Source: Pratylenchus scribneri (Eukaryota; Nematoda; Chromadorea; Rhabditida; Pratylenchidae). From it: a DNA stretch of 64,000 nt. Of this stretch, positions 58,280 through 64,000 are shown in pieces. The stretch covers positions 682,001 to 746,000 of the forward strand of contig JAQSEB010000041.1 of assembly GCA_030063045.1 (NCBI GenBank), given 5' to 3'. The notes beneath the pieces were generated by a model. The model saw only the letters and a program-made list of their open reading frames with translations. It was not told the DNA's origin and searched no databases. Each line of letters begins with the position of its first letter. Within the stretch, counting starts at the first letter, position 1. The position numbers and the translations under genes were made by a program.

Positions 58280-59018
58280 CACAGCAAAGTCCTCTGCTTT
58301 TTTCACCTTAAAATTTACCTTATTTATATCCATTTGATCTCATTTTTTACACTTTTTGAGAGACAAACGCAAATATTTTAGAAGAGATGAAGGTTACATT
58401 TTTCTTTGTTATTTCTTATTTTATTCCTCATTTTTTATAATTCTTCCATTCCACAATCCACAGACTCTGGCCATTTTTCGCCCCAAATTTTGGTTGTAAA
58501 GCAAATTCTTTCTTTCCAAAATGCTTTCAATTCGGAAAAGTCTATTTAATTTAATTTTCTTTATTTTTCTCCATATTTTTAATTATATTTCATTCCACAG
58601 TAAACTAATTCCTCACCCTATTCTTCGCCTTTTGGTTGTGAAGCCAATTCTTTCCAAAATGCTTTCAATTCATTTTCCGTCATCCAATTTTCACTTGAAT
58701 CGAACATTTAATCAATAAATTTGTTCAAAAATTCATTCCAATACAATTAAATTATACGCAAAATAATAATTCACCACAATTTTATTTTCTACATCGGCTC
58801 TAGCCATTAACAAAATAATATTACATTGCTCATTCATTCTAAATTCTAATGCTCGCTTATTTCTCTATTTTTAATAATATTTATTCGTCCTATTTTTTGG
58901 ATTAATTTTATTAAATGAACAAAATTGCATAAAATAAATTTAATTTTATTTAAATTATTTATTAGTCCAAATTTGTGGATAATAAAATGAAAAATGGAAC
59001 AAAAGTACAATAATAAAA
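58280..59018. other. Intergenic 3' region between convergent genes
   Basis: This is AT-rich DNA. ATTCTTTCCAAAATGCTTTCAATTC-like sequence occurs twice (about 58507 and 58648), a short direct duplication. An integrin poly(A) signal lies at 58714. No gene was seen. Confidence 0.5.
58714..58719 (+). promoter_or_regulatory. Poly(A) signal AATAAA of integrin alpha
   Basis: AATAAA lies 435 bp after the integrin stop. It is the first canonical signal on the plus strand there. Confidence 0.45.
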
Positions 59019-62000
59019 TCATTTGTTAAGTGCCAATTCCTCCATCACAATTTCCAGCTGTTGTTTGCCCTCTTCCTCCTCTTTCCTCTTCCACCCGAAA
59101 ATATCCTCCCAGCTTTGTCTGCTCCTCCATGCCAATCCGTTTCGGGTGTACATTGAAATAAGTGGTCGATATTCGGCAAAGTCCCTGAGCAACAGAATAA
59201 CCGGGAATGTCTTTGATTTTGGTTTCATTTGGTTCACAAATTGTTGTTTTCGATTAACTAAAAAAAATGTGTTTTCGATTAACTAAGAAAAATGTGTTTT
59301 CGATTAACTAAGAAAATGTGTTTTCGATTAACTAAGAAAAATGTGTTTTCGATTAACTAAGAAAAATGTGTTTTCGATTAATTAAGAAAAATGTGTTTTC
59401 GATTAACTAAGAAAAATGTGTTTTCGATTAACTAAGAAAAATGTGTTTTCGATTAAACTAAGAAAAATGTGTTTTCTAAATAAGAAAAATGTGTTTTCGA
59501 TTAACTAAGAAAAATGTGTTTTCGATTAACTAAGAAAAATGTGTTTTCGATTAACTCAAGAAAAATGTGTTTTCGATTAAACTAAGAAAAATGTGTTTTC
59601 GATTAACTAAGAAAAATGTGTTTTCAATTAACTAAGAAAAATGTGTTTTCGATTAACTAAGAAAAATGTGTTTTCGATTAACTAAGAAAAATGTGTTTTC
59701 GATTAACTAAGAAAAATGTGTTTTCGATTAACTAAGAAAAATGTGTTTTCGATTAACTAAGAAAAATGTTTTTTCGATTAACTAAGAAAAATGTTTTTTC
59801 GATTAACTAAGAAAAATGTGTTTTCGATTAACTAAGAAAAATGTGTTTTCGATTAACTAAGAAAAATGCGTTTTCGATTAACTAAGAATATTTTCGATTG
59901 ACTAAGAAAACTGTATTTTCGATTGACTAAGAAAACTGTATTTTCGATTGACTAAGAAAAATGTATTTTCGATTAACTAAGAAAAGTTTTTTTCTACCTA
60001 ACGGTCGTTTTTGCCGCCTTTTTGCCAACCAATTCCCAGTGTTCGCCAACAATGCCATCAAAGTCGCGCATTCCACTCGCTCCAAATAAACACTGGAATC
60101 GTACAGTTCAACAATGAGGGCGGTGCATGCAGTGAAATTGACGTAAATTGGTCGGCACAAAAATTGTTGAATGCATTCGAACATTTGTTCATAGCCTGTG
60201 AAATTTTAGATTGATTCAATTTAAGGAGTTGTGCTTAAAAACTATGAATTTTATTTGCTAAAAACACAAATTCTGATTTGCTAAAACAAATTTACAATTA
60301 CAATCTAAGTGAAACACATTTACAATTACAATCTAAGTGAAACACATTTACAATTACAATCTAAGTGAAACACATTTACAAGTACAATCTAAGTGAAACA
60401 CATTTACAATTACAATCTAAGTGAAACACATTTACAATTACAATCTAAGTGAAACACATTTACAATTACAATCTAAGTGAAACACATTTACAATTACAAT
60501 CTAAGTGAAACACATTTACAATTACAATCTAAGTGAAACACATTTACAATTACAATCTAAGTGAAACACATTTACAATTACAATCTAAGTGAAACACATT
60601 TACAATTACAATCTAAGTGAAACACATTTACAATTACAATCTAAGTGAAACACATTTACAATTACAATCTAAGTGAAACACATTTACAATTACAATCTAA
60701 GTGAAACACATTTACAATTACAATCTAAGTGAAACACATTTACAATTACAATCTAAGTGAAACACATTTACAATTACTATCTAAAATCACAATAAAAACA
60801 GAATTACAATCGCAAGTAATTTGTAAAAAAAAAACAAAATTAGAAGACAAAAATTGTGATTAAACTGACCGTAATGGAATCGAATTCTACTCAAATGGTT
60901 TGGCCGCATCACCAATGTCTTTGCCACTGGCGGCATTTCACGGGCTGGCCTCTGCCTGAACCAATGTACCTGCAAAAATAATATATAACCCAAAATTCCT
61001 AAAGACTAATAAATAAGAGTAGTTTTAATCTAAATTTTAAAGGCTTTAGCCCAAATAAATATTCATTTTTCCCTGAGGACTTTGCGGTGGACCCACATTT
61101 TCTCCTTGGGCCACCATGCGCATTGCCTCCTCAAAAAGCACATCAAATGGGTCCTCCGTGTTTGGATCATTCGGATCCACGAGAAGAATGAGCAAATTTG
61201 ATGAATTTGAAGCTGCTGCTGAAGGGGATTTGGATGGGCCAGCCGTCGTCTTGTCCGTATTTTCCTTGTCTTCTTCCTCTCCATCGTTTTCCTTTTCTTC
61301 TGCTTCATCATTATAGGTGGAAAAACGCATAATCCTACAATTTTTTGGGGTAAAATATTTAAAAATTATGGAAAAAATATTGATGGCAAATTTGAACCAA
61401 TTAAATTTTTTAAAGAATTAATAATTTTATTCAATTTTTATGCAATTATAGGGTATAAATGACGAATAAAATACAAAAAAATAGAAAAAATAATCAAAAT
61501 AAGTAAAAATTTATGATGTGAAAATTGGGAACAATTTAGTGGTCAATGCCAACGATTGCCAAAGGGTGCCATTTGGGCCGGCAACACGTCTTGGATCCAT
61601 TGGAACAAATTGTTCACTATATTTGGGTGGAAGGAAATCGGCACGGAGGCAGCCAATCACATTTTCAAGCAGTCTTTTTTGTGATATGACGGGCAAGGAA
61701 TCAATTCTGAAATGATGGAAAAAATTTCGGTTAATTAGGTAAAAATTCAAAGGGCCCGGATTTTTAGGTCGTAAAATCATAAAATAGATGCCTATTTAGG
61801 GTTTTTCGTTAAATTTATCCTAAAATAGATTTCGGGAAACTCAAAATAAGTAGATTTTTGGTTTTTTATTGCATTTTTCCAAAGAAATTTTCCCCGAAAA
61901 TGGTGCCAAAAATAGGTAAAATAAGGGAAAATTTACACATATTTTTTTTGTGTAATTTGCAAAAATAAGTTTCGGAAACTCCAAAATAGTTGGATTTTTA

Positions 62001-64000
62001 GTTTTATTGCATTTTTCCAATGAAATTTTCTTCAAAAGTGCCAAAAAATAAGTAAAATAGGTCAAAAATTATGTCAAAAACATGAAATAAATGCTCAAAA
62101 ATATTATTTATTTGCTTTTCTCATCAAATTTGCATATAAAAAATAGATTAGAACCAAAAAATTCTTAATAAAAATACCTACCTTTGGAATGCGTCCAATA
62201 AACAATCACATCGAGGTGTTTTATTGTGCTGTTTTGCCGCCTGTTTCCATCGAAGTGGAATTTCAATCAATGCGCAATGGAATTTGTGGTGCATTTCGTC
62301 GTCCCCAGCTTCAGGCGAACAATCATAACGCAAAAGAATGTTGAATTTCTGAAAATTTGAATAATTCAAAATTTAGAAAAATTTTTTAAATATTTAAAAA
62401 AATTTTAAAAAAATTAGTAAAGTTTTGTAAAAAATTCATTAAAAATTTTAGAAAAAAATTTTAAAAAATTCATAAAAATTTTAAAAAATTCAGAAAAAAT
62501 AAAAAATTCATTAAAAAAAGGTAAAATATCATAAGGATTAATATATAAATTATATCCAGAATCTATTTTTCTAGATTTTAAATAAATTTTTGAAAACCAT
62601 CTAATTAATTAACCTAAAAAATGTAAAAATGGCCATGGAATTTAATTTATAAAAAAAAGCACTCACTTCAGCACAAAATGGATTCCCCAAATGGGTCATT
62701 TGTTGGCCCAACAAACAATGAAGGAATTGTTCCACCCTCGGGGCAATCCATTCACCGAATAAAAATGCCAAAATTGGTCCAATTGTGTCGGAGGTAATGG
62801 AAAAAATCACAAAATTTGTGCAAAATTCAAAGGAATACGCGGCCAATGGGACCAAATATTCATACTGAAATGTGTGTGGAATTTATTAATTAATTGTGGT
62901 GTTTTTTTTGCGGTTTCCGTTGCGAAAAGTTTCCGAGTTGCGGTTGCGAAAAAATTACTGATTGGGCGATTCCACCCCTGGTCTAGAAATGTAAAGTAGA
63001 AAGAATGTATAAAAATTCATATAAGTATAAATCAAGCATGAAAAAAATATCTTCCTCGGAGCGGATTCGAACCCGAGACCCCCAAATTTTGCAAATGTAA
63101 GGGTAACCCACTCGGCTATTAATTTTTTTTGTTCATAAGGATTTTTAGACATTTAGAGTGTATAAATCTCGGGTTGTTCCCAAAATGGACTTACCAATTT
63201 CTTTTCCTTTGGCGGCAACACAAAACCATCCATCAATTCGTCGACAATTTGTTCGGCATAAGAACGCTTCAATTCATCGCTGGACACCTAAAAAAATCAA
63301 TAATATTAAATTAAATAAATAAAAAACGGACTTTGCTCAACCATTGGGCAACATGCTCAAAAAAGGTATAAACTGGCTAAAAATGTGAATTATTAAATTA
63401 AAATCAATTTTAATTTTTTACATATTGAGTGGCCAAAGAACAGACTTGAATCAAAAATTCGATGCGAGCTTTGTGAAGGCGGGTCTAAAAAATTATTTAC
63501 AAAATTTAATTTTTGGGTAATTTATTTAAAATTACAAAATTTATTTTGGGCAATTTATTTAATTTTGAATTTATTTAATAATACAAATTTAATTTTGTAT
63601 ATTTTTTTTACTAAATTACAAAATTTATTTTGGGCAATTTATTTAAATTACAAAATTTAATTTTCAAATTTAATTTAAAAATTTATTTTTAGGTAATTTA
63701 TTTTAAATTCCCCAAAATTTAATTTTAGGCCAATTTATTTAAAATTACAAAATTAATTTTGGAAAATTTATTTAAAATTTAAAAATTAATTTTTCGGTAA
63801 TTTATATTTTTTTTTGGTAATTTTACCTCGCCTTCGCGTCCACAAAAAATCAAATCAAAATGCAAATAACGAAGTTGGGGGTCCGCTTCCTTTGCAACTT
63901 CCTTTAAAATTAATTAATTATTAATTAAATAATTTGAAAAATGGAATTTTTTTACCTTTTGAAAATAGGTACAAACAATTCCCAACAATCTAAAATAATT
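59019..64000 (-). CDS. Unidentified helical protein, 3' part (5' end outside window)
   Basis: Twelve exons: 63989-63955 (partial certainty), 63901-63827, 63484-63422, 63376-63332, 63287-63195, 62864-62667, 62348-62182, 61706-61533, 61334-61097, 60969-60870, 60195-59998 and 59257-59019. Phases agree at every join I could test, giving over 440 residues before the stop at 59019-59021. The product is hydrophobic and helix-like (RLHKARIEFLIQVCSLATQ, SYAEQIVDELMDGFVLPP, AAYSFEFCTNFVIFSI). An acidic disordered insert (EEKENDGEEEDKENTDK) follows, then a basic PLVNRKQQFVNQ junction and a Glu/Lys-rich end (EEEEGKQQLEIVMEELALNK). The pattern suggests a HEAT-like scaffold, but I cannot name the family. 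The donors at 61096 (GTGGGT) and 61532 (GTTCCC) are weak. The last intron is filled by a minisatellite built from its own 3' splice junction. Confidence 0.7.
59248..59988 (-). repeat. 25-bp minisatellite built on a 3' splice junction
   Basis: About 30 units of CACATTTTTCTTAGTTAATC plus GAAAA (minus strand) fill the last intron of the 59019-64000 gene (59258-59997). The unit next to the exon supplies the real acceptor TTTTTTTTAG and the first exon bases TTAATCGAAAA. It is the same unit as at 840-1958, in the same sense relative to transcription. Confidence 0.95.
60246..60280 (-). repeat. One and a half units of the CAAATCAGAATTTGTG repeat
   Basis: The minus strand reads TTTTAGCAAATCAGAATTTG then TGTTTTTAGCAAAT. 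It is a single seed-like copy of the units that form arrays at 27521-28187 and 40560-40730, again in the sense direction of its host gene. Confidence 0.85.
60284..60782 (-). repeat. 28-bp minisatellite, about 17 units
   Basis: The minus strand reads TTTCACTTAGATTGTAATTG followed by TAAATGTG. Units are almost identical. It lies in the intron 60196-60869 and directly abuts the seed-like repeat at 60246-60280. It shares TTAGATTGTAATT with the INPP4 intron array. Confidence 0.95.
61745..62165. repeat. Dispersed GCGGATTTTTAGGTC-family element
   Basis: It begins GGGCCCGGATTTTTAGGTCG and contains TTTTTATTGCATTTTTCCAA, GTGCCAAAAATAGGTAAAAT and ATGAAATAAATGCTCAAAAA. Its body is itself duplicated (61840-61930 and 61960-62060). 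Related copies lie in INPP4 and synaptojanin introns. Confidence 0.65.
63045..63125 (-). tRNA. tRNA-like Pol III module
   Basis: The minus strand has AATAGCCGAGTGGGTTACCC with an A-box shape and GGGTTCGAATCCG as B box. The 3' flank AGGAAGATATTTTTTTCATG is close to that of the copy at 13668-13745. It lies in an intron of the unidentified minus gene, in the sense direction. Confidence 0.45.

Overview
The window looks like nuclear DNA of a small-genome animal, most likely a nematode. Coding exons are short and of moderate GC. They are separated by very AT-rich introns whose 3' ends read TTTTAG, TTTCAG or TTTAAG. The gene set is metazoan (alpha integrin, synaptojanin, INPP4, RPA32) plus a trehalose-6-phosphate synthase, which fits nematodes or arthropods. 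No bacterial, plasmid, phage, rRNA or CRISPR feature was seen. Species cannot be fixed from the sequence alone.

Layout: (1) 187-2145 (+), the 3' end of a coiled-coil protein gene. (2) 2413-11333 (-), a 17-exon INPP4-type phosphoinositide 4-phosphatase, tail to tail with the first gene. (3) 12281-15157 (-), RPA32. (4) 16059-28540 (+), a 25-exon synaptojanin, head to head with RPA32. (5) 28541-34931, about 6.4 kb without a recognised gene, made of MITEs and a roughly 270-bp tandem repeat. (6) 34932-40455 (+), trehalose-6-phosphate synthase with a possible N-terminal signal peptide and an in-frame 21-bp repeat expansion. (7) 40456-43799, repeats and duplicated promoter-proximal DNA. (8) 43800-58279 (+), an 18-exon integrin alpha chain ending in a GFFKR tail. 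(9) 59019-64000 (-), the 3' part of an unidentified gene that runs off the right edge. Almost all exon joins were checked by reading phase, and phases agree across whole genes.

The genes do not form a pathway cluster. INPP4 and synaptojanin both act on phosphoinositides (3,4-bisphosphate 4-phosphatase; SAC1 plus 5-phosphatase), which may be coincidence. The striking part of the window is non-coding. Introns carry long minisatellites (23-42 bp units), about ten tRNA-like Pol III modules, six hAT-type MITEs with perfect 8-bp target duplications, and several foldback element families. The most unusual signal is a 25-bp minisatellite whose unit is a copy of a working 3' splice junction. It occurs in the same transcriptional sense in introns of two unrelated genes at opposite ends of the window.
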